Assembly (NCBI RefSeq): GCF_013304385.1
Contig: NZ_JAAITU010000029.1
Coordinates: forward strand, 1 to 52,679
Direction: 5' to 3'
Origin: Blautia glucerasea
GTDB lineage: Bacteria > Bacillota > Clostridia > Lachnospirales > Lachnospiraceae
DNA: 52,679 bases
The notes beneath the pieces are model-generated. The model was not told the origin of the DNA, ran no database searches, and worked only from the letters and a program-made list of their open reading frames with translations. The number at the start of each line of letters is the position of its first letter. Positions within the stretch are counted from its first letter, which is position 1. The translations under genes were made by a program, and so were the position numbers. Shown piece after piece: positions 8,918 through 17,137 of this stretch.

Positions 8918-9835
8918 TTATTCCCCCAATGTCAGCATCGTATCAATACACGCTTTCGCTTTCACTCTCACATTCTCATCCAGGCTGATTTCCTCGCCTC
9001 CCTGTCCGCGGACACAATTGTACACATCCATCAGGGTCGTCAGCTTCATATTGTGGCATACACAGTCCTTTGACAGTGGATAGAATCTCTTATCCGGGCA
9101 CTCAAACTGAAGATGCTGTACGATACTGTTCTCTGTACCAATGATAAATTCCTGTGCATCGCTTTCCTTTGCATATTTCATGATTCCCGTTGTACTTCCG
9201 ATGTAATCGGCCATAGCAGAAACCTCTGGCAGGCATTCCGGATGAACCAGGAATTTTGCTTCCGGATGGGCTGCCCGAGCCTTTTTCACATCTCTTACTG
9301 ACATTCTCAGGTGAGTAGGACATCCTCCGTGAACAAATTTAAAGGTTTTCTCAGGAATCTGTTTTTCCACCCAAGCGCCAAGATTACAGTCCGGGATAAA
9401 CAGGATCTTGTCATTGTCAATATTTTTCACGATCTTCACGGCAGAAGAGGACGTTACACACACATCACAGAGGGTTTTCAGTTCTGAGGTTGTATTGATA
9501 TAGGCCACAACTGTATAATCCGGATTTGCCTCTTTCAGCGCAGACAGCATTTCCACGTCCAGCTGCTCTGCCATAGGACATCCTGCTCCGCTGTTGGAAA
9601 GGTAAACTGTTTTCTCCGGTGAAAGAATTTTCACAGTCTCTGCCATAAATCTCACGCCGCACATCAGCACATTTTTCTGCGGTGCCTTTGCAGCCTGCTG
9701 ACTCAGCCCATAGGAATCCCCGGTATAATCTGCCACTTCCAGGATTTCATGGTTCTGGTATGCATGTGCAAGAATACAGATGTCTTTTTCCTTCTTTAAG
9801 CGCAGAATCTCATCCTGCAGTTCTCTTGTAGTCAT
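8918..9835 (-). CDS. nadA: Quinolinate synthase
   Basis: A 305-aa cytoplasmic enzyme that condenses iminoaspartate with DHAP to quinolinate in NAD synthesis. Family motifs are ILAHAYQNHEI, the triplicated-fold segments YTVVAYINTTSELK and FIPDCNLGAWV, and the three cysteines expected to ligate the [4Fe-4S] cluster: MCGVRFMAE, HPECLPEV and CVCHNMK. The length is typical of the short class. It is divergent from nadB-nadC-niaR and shares a compact 154-nt control region with them. Confidence 0.95.
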   Translation of the reverse strand: MTTRELQDEILRLKKEKDICILAHAYQNHEILEVADYTGDSYGLSQQAAKAPQKNVLMCGVRFMAETVKILSPEKTVYLSNSGAGCPMAEQLDVEMLSALKEANPDYTVVAYINTTSELKTLCDVCVTSSSAVKIVKNIDNDKILFIPDCNLGAWVEKQIPEKTFKFVHGGCPTHLRMSVRDVKKARAAHPEAKFLVHPECLPEVSAMADYIGSTTGIMKYAKESDAQEFIIGTENSIVQHLQFECPDKRFYPLSKDCVCHNMKLTTLMDVYNCVRGQGGEEISLDENVRVKAKACIDTMLTLGE

Positions 9836-9878
9836 TATAATCGTATTTCACTCCTGTTTTTCTCTCAATTTTCTTTGG

Positions 9879-9907
9879 ATTATATGCCACCTTTCTCTGA
9901 CTGTCAA
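9879..9907 (-). promoter_or_regulatory. Consensus promoter of nadA
   Basis: On the minus strand TTGACA (9902-9907) and TATAAT (9879-9884) are separated by exactly 17 nt, a perfect sigma-A promoter about 45 nt before the nadA ATG. Such strength suggests control by repression. Confidence 0.8.
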
Positions 9908-9915
9908 CAAAAAAC

Positions 9916-9941
9916 TTTACACCTATCTTGTCAACTGTAAA
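9916..9941. promoter_or_regulatory. Candidate NiaR operator between nadA and nadB
   Basis: TTTACA at 9916-9921 and TGTAAA at 9936-9941 form an inverted repeat with a 14-nt spacer. It overlaps the nadB -35 and lies just upstream of the nadA -35, so one bound dimer could silence both directions. Assignment to NiaR is inferred from the niaR gene at the end of the nadB operon. Confidence 0.45.
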
Positions 9942-9956
9942 TTTTAGTGTTATACT
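9928..9956 (+). promoter_or_regulatory. Promoter of nadB-nadC-niaR
   Basis: TTGTCA (9928-9933) and TATACT (9951-9956) are separated by 17 nt, 33 nt before the nadB ATG. The -35 lies inside the inverted repeat described as the candidate NiaR site. Confidence 0.7.
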
Positions 9957-9989
9957 ACAGGACATGTTGTCACAGAAAGGAATACCACT

Positions 9990-11381
9990 ATGAAAACAAA
10001 TATCCTCATCGCAGGCAGCGGCTGTTCCGGCCTTTACTGTGCCCTCAAACTTCCCCGCGATAGAAAAATTACCATTATAACCAAATCCGACCTTACCAGC
10101 AACGATTCCTATCTTGCCCAGGGCGGTATGTGCATGCTGAAAGAGACAGCTGACTATGACAGTTTTTTTGAAGATACCATGAAAGCCGGACATTACGAAA
10201 ACGATAAAAAGTCCGTTGAGATCATGATCAAAACTTCACCTGAAATTGTAAAGGATCTTGTTTCCTACGGCGCACGCTTCGAGCGAAACGAAGATGGCAG
10301 CCTTGCCTACACCAAAGAGGGTGCCCATTCCACCAACCGGATCATTTTCCACGAAGATGTAACAGGAAAGGAAATTACCAGTACCCTGCTTCGTGAAGTT
10401 CAGAAGCTTTCTAACGTGGAGCTTCTGGAATACACCACTCTGGTTGATATTCTGGAAAAAGACAATCGCTGCTATGGTGCCGTGATCCGTCGTCCCGACG
10501 GCTCCCTTGACACAGTCACTGCCGACCATACTGTTCTGGCAAGCGGCGGAGTCGGCGGCCTTTACAAGCATTCCACTAATTTCCGCCATCTTACCGGAGA
10601 TGCCCTTGCCATTGCCAGCAGACATAATATTGAACTTCAAAATCCGGATTATGTGCAGATCCATCCCACCACCTTTTATACCAAACATCCGGAGGACCGC
10701 AGCTTTTTGATCTCCGAATCCGTTCGTGGAGAAGGTGCGAAATTATACGATAAAAACATGAACCGCTTTGTAAACGAACTGCTGCCCCGTGATCTTCTTT
10801 CCCAAAAGATCCACGAGCAAATGGCAAAAGACGGCACAGATTTTGTCTGGGAGGACCTTCGCCCCATCCCGGCTGAAACTCTCCGCCACCATTTTCCAAA
10901 CATTGTTGAACACTGTAAAGAAATGGGATATGATGTTTTCAAAGAGTGTATTCCGGTTGTTCCGGCACAGCACTATTTCATGGGCGGCGTAAAAGTGGAT
11001 CACGAAAGCCGCTCCTCCATGGAAAATCTCTACGTAGTAGGCGAAGCAGCCTGCAACGGAGTCCATGGTAAAAACCGTCTGGCAAGCAATTCCCTGCTGG
11101 AAAGCCTTGTTTTTGCAAGACGCGCCGCACAGGATATGACAGAGCATTCTGCCAATTGCAGTCCCGATTCCAGCGCCTTGGAAAACAGCCCTGAATACAA
11201 TGCCAGCGCTGCCGCCAACACCCATGACGGCACCTCCACTGCCGAATACCTGGCATCCCACGTAGATCTTCATCAGTACGAAGATGCCCAGGCTCTCGCA
11301 GAGACTTATCATCACCTCGCAGAACAGGCCATCACCCTTGGCCAGGATTCAAAAGACAGAAAGGAATTTTTATATGTATGA
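9990..11381 (+). CDS. nadB: L-aspartate oxidase
   Basis: A 463-aa FAD enzyme oxidising L-aspartate to iminoaspartate for quinolinate synthesis. An N-terminal GSGCSGLYCAL dinucleotide-binding motif, SYLAQGGMCML, NPDYVQIHPTTFY, LISESVRGEGA and the C-terminal FAD loop GEAACNGVHGKNRLASNSLLE are all present. It is shorter than typical 510-540-aa enzymes because much of the C-terminal helical domain is missing; the last 80 residues are Ala/Ser/His-rich and low in conservation. The stop overlaps nadC by 8 nt. The partial tail does not suggest a pseudogene, since all flavin and substrate motifs are kept. Confidence 0.93.
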   Translation: MKTNILIAGSGCSGLYCALKLPRDRKITIITKSDLTSNDSYLAQGGMCMLKETADYDSFFEDTMKAGHYENDKKSVEIMIKTSPEIVKDLVSYGARFERNEDGSLAYTKEGAHSTNRIIFHEDVTGKEITSTLLREVQKLSNVELLEYTTLVDILEKDNRCYGAVIRRPDGSLDTVTADHTVLASGGVGGLYKHSTNFRHLTGDALAIASRHNIELQNPDYVQIHPTTFYTKHPEDRSFLISESVRGEGAKLYDKNMNRFVNELLPRDLLSQKIHEQMAKDGTDFVWEDLRPIPAETLRHHFPNIVEHCKEMGYDVFKECIPVVPAQHYFMGGVKVDHESRSSMENLYVVGEAACNGVHGKNRLASNSLLESLVFARRAAQDMTEHSANCSPDSSALENSPEYNASAAANTHDGTSTAEYLASHVDLHQYEDAQALAETYHHLAEQAITLGQDSKDRKEFLYV

Positions 11382-12231
11382 TCAGGTAACCCTCGGATTA
11401 AATGTTGATCCGTATATTTTAAGCGCATTAAAAGAAGATATCACAAGTGAAGACGTATCCACCAACAGTGTTATGCCAGATCCAACACCAGGTGTGGTAG
11501 ACCTCATCTGTAAAGAAGATGGAATCATCTGTGGACTGCAGGTTTTTGAACGTGTTTTCACACTTCTGGATTCATCTGCGAAAGCTGAATTTTACGTAAA
11601 AGACGGTGATCACGTAGAAAACAAACAGCTGATCGGAAAAGTTTATGGAGATATCCGTGTCCTTCTCTGCGGCGAAAGAACTGCCCTCAACTATCTTCAG
11701 AGAATGAGCGGAATTGCCACCTACACCAGCCAGGTTGCCGCACTTCTTGAGGGCACCGGAATCAAGCTTCTGGACACCAGAAAGACTTCTCCAAACAACC
11801 GTATTTTTGAAAAATATTCTGTACGCATCGGCGGAGGCAATAACCACCGGTACAATCTTTCTGACGGCGTACTGCTCAAGGACAACCACATCGGTGCTGC
11901 CGGCGGCGTAAAGCAGGCCATCTCTATGGCAAAAGCATATGCACCTTTTGTCCGCAAAATTGAAGTAGAAGTAGAAAATCTGGATATGGTAAAGGAAGCT
12001 GTAGAAGCCGGTGCAGACATTATCATGCTTGACAATATGTCTACCGAGCAGTTGAAAGAATCCATCGACTACATCGCTGGCCGTGCAGAAATCGAAGTTT
12101 CCGGAAATGTGACAAAAGAAAACATTGCCAGACTTACCGGTTTGGGTGTAAATTATGTATCAAGCGGTGCCCTTACCCATTCCGCACCGATTATGGATTT
12201 ATCTATGAAAAATCTTCATCCGGTGGAGTAG
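11374..12231 (+). CDS. nadC: Nicotinate-nucleotide pyrophosphorylase (quinolinate phosphoribosyltransferase)
   Basis: A 285-aa enzyme converting quinolinate plus PRPP to nicotinate mononucleotide. Motifs include ALKEDITSEDVSTNS, GERTALNYLQRMSGIAT, LDTRKTSPNNR, GGGNNHRYNLSDGVLLKDNH and EVEVENLDMVKEAVEAG. The frame is open further upstream inside nadB, but the ATG at 11374 follows AAAGGA and gives the family's usual N-terminus, overlapping the nadB stop. It completes the nadA/nadB/nadC de novo NAD route. Confidence 0.95.
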   Translation: MYDQVTLGLNVDPYILSALKEDITSEDVSTNSVMPDPTPGVVDLICKEDGIICGLQVFERVFTLLDSSAKAEFYVKDGDHVENKQLIGKVYGDIRVLLCGERTALNYLQRMSGIATYTSQVAALLEGTGIKLLDTRKTSPNNRIFEKYSVRIGGGNNHRYNLSDGVLLKDNHIGAAGGVKQAISMAKAYAPFVRKIEVEVENLDMVKEAVEAGADIIMLDNMSTEQLKESIDYIAGRAEIEVSGNVTKENIARLTGLGVNYVSSGALTHSAPIMDLSMKNLHPVE

Positions 12232-12300
12232 CTTCTACCATATCCTGGAATTGCTCCCCACGGATTTCCCCATAAAAACCAGCAGACAGGAGATGAAAAA

Positions 12301-12858
12301 ATGAAAGGTGAAGAAAGAAGAACCAAACTTTTAGATATCTTATCCTCCAGCAATAGTCCCGTTTCCGGCGGTACTTTATCTAAGAAATTAGACGTAAGCC
12401 GCCAGATTATTGTCCAGGATATTTCTCTCCTGCGTGCCAACGGTGCCACCATTTTTTCCACCAACAAAGGCTATCTGCTGCAGGAAGAAAAAAAATATTC
12501 CAGGGTTTTCAAAGTCTATCACTCAGACGATCAGGTAGAAGAAGAGCTGAGTACTATCGTGGACGCCGGTGGACAGATCCGTGATGTCTTTGTCTACCAC
12601 AAGGTATACGGTGTCCTGAAAGCAGATATGGGAATTAAGTCCCGCCGTGACATCCGCAGCTACATGGAAGAGATCAGTTCTGGCAAATCCAGCCTTCTAA
12701 AAAATGTGACCTCCGGCTATCACTACCACACCATAGATGCAGAATGCGAAGAGATCCTGGATGCCATTCAGGCTGAGCTTCAACAAAAAGGCTTTCTTGC
12801 AAAATTACAAGACTACGAACCCGTTGATTTCTGGGGCGGGCAGGAATCTGCCAAATAG
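12301..12858 (+). CDS. niaR: NiaR-type transcriptional repressor of NAD synthesis
   Basis: A 185-aa regulator. Residues 5-60 are a winged helix-turn-helix (SGGTLSKKLDVSRQIIVQDISLLRA). Residues about 80-175 are a 3H domain, named for its three conserved His, seen here in VFVYHKVYG and SGYHYHTID. Members of this family repress nad genes when niacin is abundant. It is the last gene of the nadB operon, so it probably represses its own operon and the divergent nadA through the shared intergenic inverted repeat. Confidence 0.9.
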   Translation: MKGEERRTKLLDILSSSNSPVSGGTLSKKLDVSRQIIVQDISLLRANGATIFSTNKGYLLQEEKKYSRVFKVYHSDDQVEEELSTIVDAGGQIRDVFVYHKVYGVLKADMGIKSRRDIRSYMEEISSGKSSLLKNVTSGYHYHTIDAECEEILDAIQAELQQKGFLAKLQDYEPVDFWGGQESAK

Positions 12859-12866
12859 AACCCTTT

Positions 12867-12910
12867 AGCGCTTATTCAGTTTTTTATAAAGAACTGAATA
12901 AGCGCTTTCT
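12867..12910. terminator. Bidirectional terminator between niaR and rhaA
   Basis: A perfect 15-bp stem (12867-12881 with 12892-12906, 10-nt loop) is flanked by T-rich sequence downstream of niaR and by an AAAGGG-side run towards rhaA. The two genes converge here, so it likely ends both transcripts. Confidence 0.85.
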
Positions 12911-12945
12911 ATGTGAATATATGTAAAACAAAATCAGAAGCTTAA

Positions 12946-14208
12946 TTATTTCCTACTGGAAAGTACTTCCTTTTCGTACTTCTCCACTTCGGTAAACCAG
13001 TCAAATCCAACCGGTGTGCCACAGCTTTCGCAAAAATAATCCCATACATCTCCAAATGGGAAAGTTTTCATTTCTTCCTGTACAGTCATAAGTTTTGTCA
13101 GGTTATTAGTATCCTGAAGTTCTTTTAGCTGTGCATTAGGCTGAAGAAGAGCAAACAACAAAGACTTGGACATATTGCGAAGTCCTGTGGTCCATGCGGA
13201 AATACGGTTGATGCTTGCATCAAAGTAATCCAGCGCAATATATACACGGTCAAGCGCATCATTACGGACGATCTCTTTTGCGATCTCTCTTGTTTCATCA
13301 TCAAACAGTACAACATGGTCAGAATCCCAGCGTACAGGTCTTGTTACATGCAATGCGATCTCAGGAAAGAAGCAAAGCAGTGACGAGATCTTATCAGATA
13401 CCACTTCTGTAGGATGATAGTGTCCGTTATCCATCAGCGGCAGGCATTTATCCTTATGCTCTGCTGCAAAGGACAGTGTAAACTCTGCACTTCCTGCTGT
13501 ATAGGATTCCACACCGATACCAAATACTTTAGACTCTACACAGGGTTTTACCAGATTGAAATCGTATGGCTCGGAAAGGATTTCCTCGATAGATTCTTTA
13601 TAACGCATTCTCGGTCCAAGACGGTCTCCAGGAATATCCTTGTATCCGTCACCTGTCCATATGTTCATAACACATGGGATGCCTGTTTCTTCAGCAAAAT
13701 ACTGAGAAATACGGATACATGCTTTGCCGTGGCGGATCCAGAATTTTCTGGTTTCTTCATCCGGACTGCTTAAGGTAAGTCCGTCTTTCACTTTCGGGCT
13801 TGAGAAAAATGTTGGATTGAAATCAATGCCCACACCTTTGGCTTTTGCAAAATCCACCCATTTTTTGAAGTGCTTTGGCTCCAGCTGATCTCTGTCTACC
13901 CACTGGCCATCTTCAAAAATAGCATAGGATGCATGTATATTGATTTTTTTCTTTCCAGGAGCCAGTGACATAACCTTTTCCATATCTGCCATCAGTTCTT
14001 CCGGTGTCATTGCTTTTCCAGGATAATTTCCTGTTGTCTGGATACCACCTGTTAATGGACCGTCCTGATCAAATCCTTTTACATCATCCCCCTGCCAGCA
14101 ATGAAGAGAAATAGGCACATTTTTCAGAACCTGGATGGCTTTGTCTGTGTCTACTCCAACCTTGGCATATCTGGCTTTTGCAGATTCGTATCTTTCCTTT
14201 GTGGTCAT
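12946..14208 (-). CDS. rhaA: L-rhamnose isomerase
   Basis: A 420-aa cytoplasmic metal-dependent isomerase converting L-rhamnose to L-rhamnulose. Recognisable segments are VPISLHCWQGDDVKGFD, GGIQTTGNYPGKA, KINIHASYAIFEDG, IDFNPTFFSSPKVKDG, MNIWTGDGYKDIPGDR, LMDNGHYHPTEVVSDK, HVTRPVRWDSDHVV and LDYFDASINRI. These include the metal-binding Glu/Asp/His set. The open frame extends 11 codons further upstream, but AAAGGAGGAATCAACA directly precedes the ATG at 14208. It lies 48 nt after rhaB in one transcript. Confidence 0.96.
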   Translation of the reverse strand: MTTKERYESAKARYAKVGVDTDKAIQVLKNVPISLHCWQGDDVKGFDQDGPLTGGIQTTGNYPGKAMTPEELMADMEKVMSLAPGKKKINIHASYAIFEDGQWVDRDQLEPKHFKKWVDFAKAKGVGIDFNPTFFSSPKVKDGLTLSSPDEETRKFWIRHGKACIRISQYFAEETGIPCVMNIWTGDGYKDIPGDRLGPRMRYKESIEEILSEPYDFNLVKPCVESKVFGIGVESYTAGSAEFTLSFAAEHKDKCLPLMDNGHYHPTEVVSDKISSLLCFFPEIALHVTRPVRWDSDHVVLFDDETREIAKEIVRNDALDRVYIALDYFDASINRISAWTTGLRNMSKSLLFALLQPNAQLKELQDTNNLTKLMTVQEEMKTFPFGDVWDYFCESCGTPVGFDWFTEVEKYEKEVLSSRK

Positions 14209-14256
14209 TGTTGATTCCTCCTTTAAATAATCTCTTCCCAATGGATTCTGATTACA

Positions 14257-15657
14257 TCATTTATATATTTTGATATCAAAAGACTGGTGGATCGCAGTTC
14301 TTGCTTCCTCTACAGATCTAAACTCTCCAGCCTCCAGCATCTGTGCTGTAATATTTCCAATAGCGGTAGCTTCTGTAGGACCTGCATGAACTTCTTTTCC
14401 TGTTGCTTTTGCAGTCAGTTCATTTAAGTATCCTGCATTTGCGCCACCACCTACAATGTGGATCCTGCTGTAGGTTCTGCCTGTCATTTCTTCCAGGCTC
14501 TTTGCTGTACGTGCATAGCATTCTGCAAGGCTTGTATAGATCACAGTTGCGATCTGGCCTAATGTTTCCGGAACCTGCTGGCCTGTCCGTCTGCAGTAAT
14601 CCTGGATTTCTTTCGTCATATTCTCCGGTGAAAGGAAGCACTGTGCATTTGCATCCACTCGGGATGGGAAATCCTTCGCCTCCTCTGCCATCTGGCAGAT
14701 TTCTCCAAATCCATATTTATCCTGGAATTCATGGCGTACAGACTGGATCATCCAAAGTCCCATAATGTTTTTCAGATAGCGGAATCTTCCTCCGTATCCC
14801 CCTTCATTTGTCAGGTTCATACCACAGCTTTTCAGTGAACAGTCTGCTTCTTTTCTTTCCAGTCCCATCAAAGACCAGGTACCGGAACTGATATAAATAA
14901 AGTCATCATCATTTGCCGGTACTGCCAGAACAGCAGAGCCTGTGTCATGGGTAGCCGGAGCTACAACTACCAGGTCAAACCCTACTTCTTCCTGTACTTC
15001 TTTTGTAAGATGGCCAATGGGTGTACCTGGCATGATCAGCTTCTGGAACATTTTTCTTGGATATCCCAGCATATCGATCAGTTCATAATCCCAGTCCTTT
15101 GTCAACGGACTTACAAGCTGTCCTGTGGTTGCTTCTGTGTACTCGCAGGTTTTCTTTCCTGTGAGAAGGTAATGAAAATAATCCGGTACATGAAGCAGAG
15201 TGTCTGCCTTTTCCAGATATTCCGGATGTTTTTTCTTTACAGCCATCAGCTGGTATATGGTATTAAAGATCTCTTTCTGGATGCCTGTACGCTCATACAG
15301 CTTCTCCTGTGGAATGATCTTATATACTTCTTCATCCATACCCTCTGTACGATGATCTCTGTAACCAACTGTATTGCCAAGAACCTGTCCGGCTTCATCC
15401 AGAAGGACATAGTCAACTCCCCATGTATCTACTCCCATGCTTACCGGGATCTTGCCCAGCTCTTTACATTTTTTCAGTCCATCCTTGATTTCTACGAAAA
15501 GCCTGTCAAATTCCCAGCAAAGCTCTCCGTCCTTTTTTACCATCCCATTTTCAAAACGGTGCACTTCTTCCAGCACTATTTTTCCATTTTCCAGATGTCC
15601 CAGGATCAGTCTTCCGCTGGATGCTCCAATGTCTACTGCCAGATAATACTTTGTCAT
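14257..15657 (-). CDS. rhaB: Rhamnulokinase
   Basis: A 466-aa FGGY-family sugar kinase phosphorylating L-rhamnulose to L-rhamnulose 1-phosphate. It has the N-terminal phosphate loop AVDIGASSGRLILG, DTWGVDYVLLDE, APATHDTGSAVLAVP, YISSGTWSLMGLE and the C-terminal ATP-binding GGGANAGYLNEL. The start at 15657 follows GAGGAGG. No L-fuculokinase is visible elsewhere in the window, so this enzyme might also serve L-fuculose; this is inference. It is first in the rhaB-rhaA transcript. Confidence 0.95.
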   Translation of the reverse strand: MTKYYLAVDIGASSGRLILGHLENGKIVLEEVHRFENGMVKKDGELCWEFDRLFVEIKDGLKKCKELGKIPVSMGVDTWGVDYVLLDEAGQVLGNTVGYRDHRTEGMDEEVYKIIPQEKLYERTGIQKEIFNTIYQLMAVKKKHPEYLEKADTLLHVPDYFHYLLTGKKTCEYTEATTGQLVSPLTKDWDYELIDMLGYPRKMFQKLIMPGTPIGHLTKEVQEEVGFDLVVVAPATHDTGSAVLAVPANDDDFIYISSGTWSLMGLERKEADCSLKSCGMNLTNEGGYGGRFRYLKNIMGLWMIQSVRHEFQDKYGFGEICQMAEEAKDFPSRVDANAQCFLSPENMTKEIQDYCRRTGQQVPETLGQIATVIYTSLAECYARTAKSLEEMTGRTYSRIHIVGGGANAGYLNELTAKATGKEVHAGPTEATAIGNITAQMLEAGEFRSVEEARTAIHQSFDIKIYK

Positions 15658-15730
15658 TTTTAAAACCTCCTCAATATTTGTATAATTCCTCGTATTTTGT
15701 CTGAATCTATGCAGGAATACCTTCATATTG

Positions 15731-15760
15731 ATGATACCATATTACTACATAAATCAGCAA
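15731..15760 (-). promoter_or_regulatory. Probable promoter of rhaBA
   Basis: On the minus strand TTGCTG (15755-15760) and TATCAT (15731-15736) are separated by 18 nt, about 75 nt before the rhaB ATG. The match is moderate. Confidence 0.45.
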
Positions 15761-15763
15761 TGT

Positions 15764-15798
15764 ATAAGAACCTGGTTTGCCATAAAAAAGGTTCTTAT
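15764..15798. promoter_or_regulatory. Inverted repeat just upstream of the rhaBA promoter
   Basis: ATAAGAACCT at 15764-15773 pairs with AGGTTCTTAT at 15789-15798 (10 bp, 15-nt spacer). It sits directly upstream of the proposed rhaBA -35, where an activator would bind. No regulator in the window can be tied to it from sequence alone. Confidence 0.5.
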
Positions 15799-15827
15799 TT
15801 GCAAACTGAAAATAGATTCAAGTTTCT

Positions 15828-15860
15828 AAAAAGAAAACCGGAGGGTAGCCTCCGGTTTTC
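15828..15860 (-). terminator. Terminator of the second ABC operon
   Basis: A perfect 12-bp stem (15833-15844 with 15849-15860, loop GTAG) is followed on the minus strand by TTTTT. It ends the transcript of the minus-strand ABC operon before the rhaBA promoter. Confidence 0.85.
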
Positions 15861-15886
15861 CTGATAAGTTTCGTTCGTACATTAGC

Positions 15887-16004
15887 GCGAATGCCCATCT
15901 CAAGACCTTCGGTCTTTCGATGTTCGCTGCGCTCACATAGCCTCTCTTATGAATCTTTTCGTCTGCAAGCAGCCGAAAGCTTCATATTTCGAGTCTGCAT
16001 TCGC
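15887..16004 (-). other. Compact structured element downstream of the second ABC operon
   Basis: Outer 8-nt arms GCGAATGC (15887-15894) and GCATTCGC (15997-16004) are perfect complements about 100 nt apart. Inside, CATC/GATG plus AAGACC/GGTCTT form a hairpin at 15896-15922, and a second small hairpin is possible near 15958-15976. It begins at the binding-protein stop and ends about 30 nt before the terminator, so it would be a branched 3' RNA. No known RNA family was recognised. Confidence 0.4.
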
Positions 16005-16005
16005 T

Positions 16006-17085
16006 TTAGTCGTACAGGTTCTGTGCGATTTCTTCGTCGTTCATGTTCTCAGCTGTGTACCACTGGCATCCACTGTCAACGTCTTCTACAGTCTCACCTT
16101 TTGCTGCTTTGCAAGCAAGTTCAACTACAGATGCGCCCATAGCTACAGGAGCCTGTGTGATAGCGCCGATGAATGTGCCGTCAGCAACTGCTGCTTTGAT
16201 GTTTGCGCCGGAGTCAAATCCAACACCAACAACCTGATCATCACCAGAGCCAAGTTTCTGAAGGTTCTCATTACCTGTGATCATAGCCTCTGCGGAGTGC
16301 TGGTTGGAGCCGTATACGCAGATTGTATCATCTTTATTTAACAGTGTCTGGCAGTCGATTGCGGACAGCTCAGATGTTACCTGTGAAGGAACAAGGATCT
16401 CGATTACAACATCACCGTCGTCTGTAGCTTCAACCTTGGCATCTCCAACGTATCTGTCATTTCCTTCAAGAGAAACTGTTTTGCCGTCTGCGATGATCAG
16501 CTCGCCCATCTTGTCGATAAATCCAAGACCTCTGTTTACGATAGACTCGGAAGTAGCATCCTGGCCCATAACACCGATTCTTACTTTGCCATCAGCATTT
16601 GCGATTCTGTCTTTTAATACTTCATATGTTTTCTCTGCTGCAAGAGCACCTGCTGCATAGTTGTCTGTAGAAGCGTTTGCAACTACTGCGCCTTCTGGAG
16701 CATCCGGAACACCAGAGTCAAAACCGATGATCGGGATACCTGCATCCTGAGCCTGTCCGATAGCATCCAGGCATGCGCTTGTATCAAGAGCAGCAAGTCC
16801 GATAGCGTCTGGTTTCTGGTTGATTGCGGAGTTCAGTTCCTGAACCTGCTCTGCAATATCAGACTCGGAGTTTGGTCCTACGAAATTGATGGAGCATCCT
16901 AATTCTTCTGCTTTTTCCTCAGCACCCTTTAAAACTGCCTGCCAATACTGATGCTGGAAGCCTTTGGATACGATCTCGATCTTCAGTCCTGCATAATCAG
17001 ACTCAGCATGAACTGTAACTGCACCAACCATAGTTCCAACCATTGCAGCACATAATGCAACGCTCATTAATTTCTTTCCTGCCAT
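16006..17085 (-). CDS. Sugar ABC transporter substrate-binding protein
   Basis: A 359-aa secreted binding protein of the RbsB/ChvE-like family. Residues 1-27 are a signal peptide ending VTVHA before ESD. Hinge and ligand-contact segments typical of the fold are KGFQHQYWQAVLKGAEEKAEELG, PIIGFDSGVPD, NASTDNYAAGALAAE and VVGVGFDSG. AAGGAGGATTTAAAA precedes the ATG. It is the last gene of the permease-ATPase-permease-binding protein operon. The sugar is not determined by sequence; a position among rhamnose and fucose genes makes a deoxyhexose, ribose or xylose plausible. Confidence 0.85.
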   Translation of the reverse strand: MAGKKLMSVALCAAMVGTMVGAVTVHAESDYAGLKIEIVSKGFQHQYWQAVLKGAEEKAEELGCSINFVGPNSESDIAEQVQELNSAINQKPDAIGLAALDTSACLDAIGQAQDAGIPIIGFDSGVPDAPEGAVVANASTDNYAAGALAAEKTYEVLKDRIANADGKVRIGVMGQDATSESIVNRGLGFIDKMGELIIADGKTVSLEGNDRYVGDAKVEATDDGDVVIEILVPSQVTSELSAIDCQTLLNKDDTICVYGSNQHSAEAMITGNENLQKLGSGDDQVVGVGFDSGANIKAAVADGTFIGAITQAPVAMGASVVELACKAAKGETVEDVDSGCQWYTAENMNDEEIAQNLYD

Positions 17086-17137
17086 TTTTAAATCCTCCTT
17101 GATTTGAATTATATAGTTTGTAGTTTCTGCATACCCC

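Noticed and set aside
9990..11381. nadB as a truncated pseudogene
   Set aside because: It is shorter than many aspartate oxidases but keeps all flavin and substrate motifs and is coupled to nadC.
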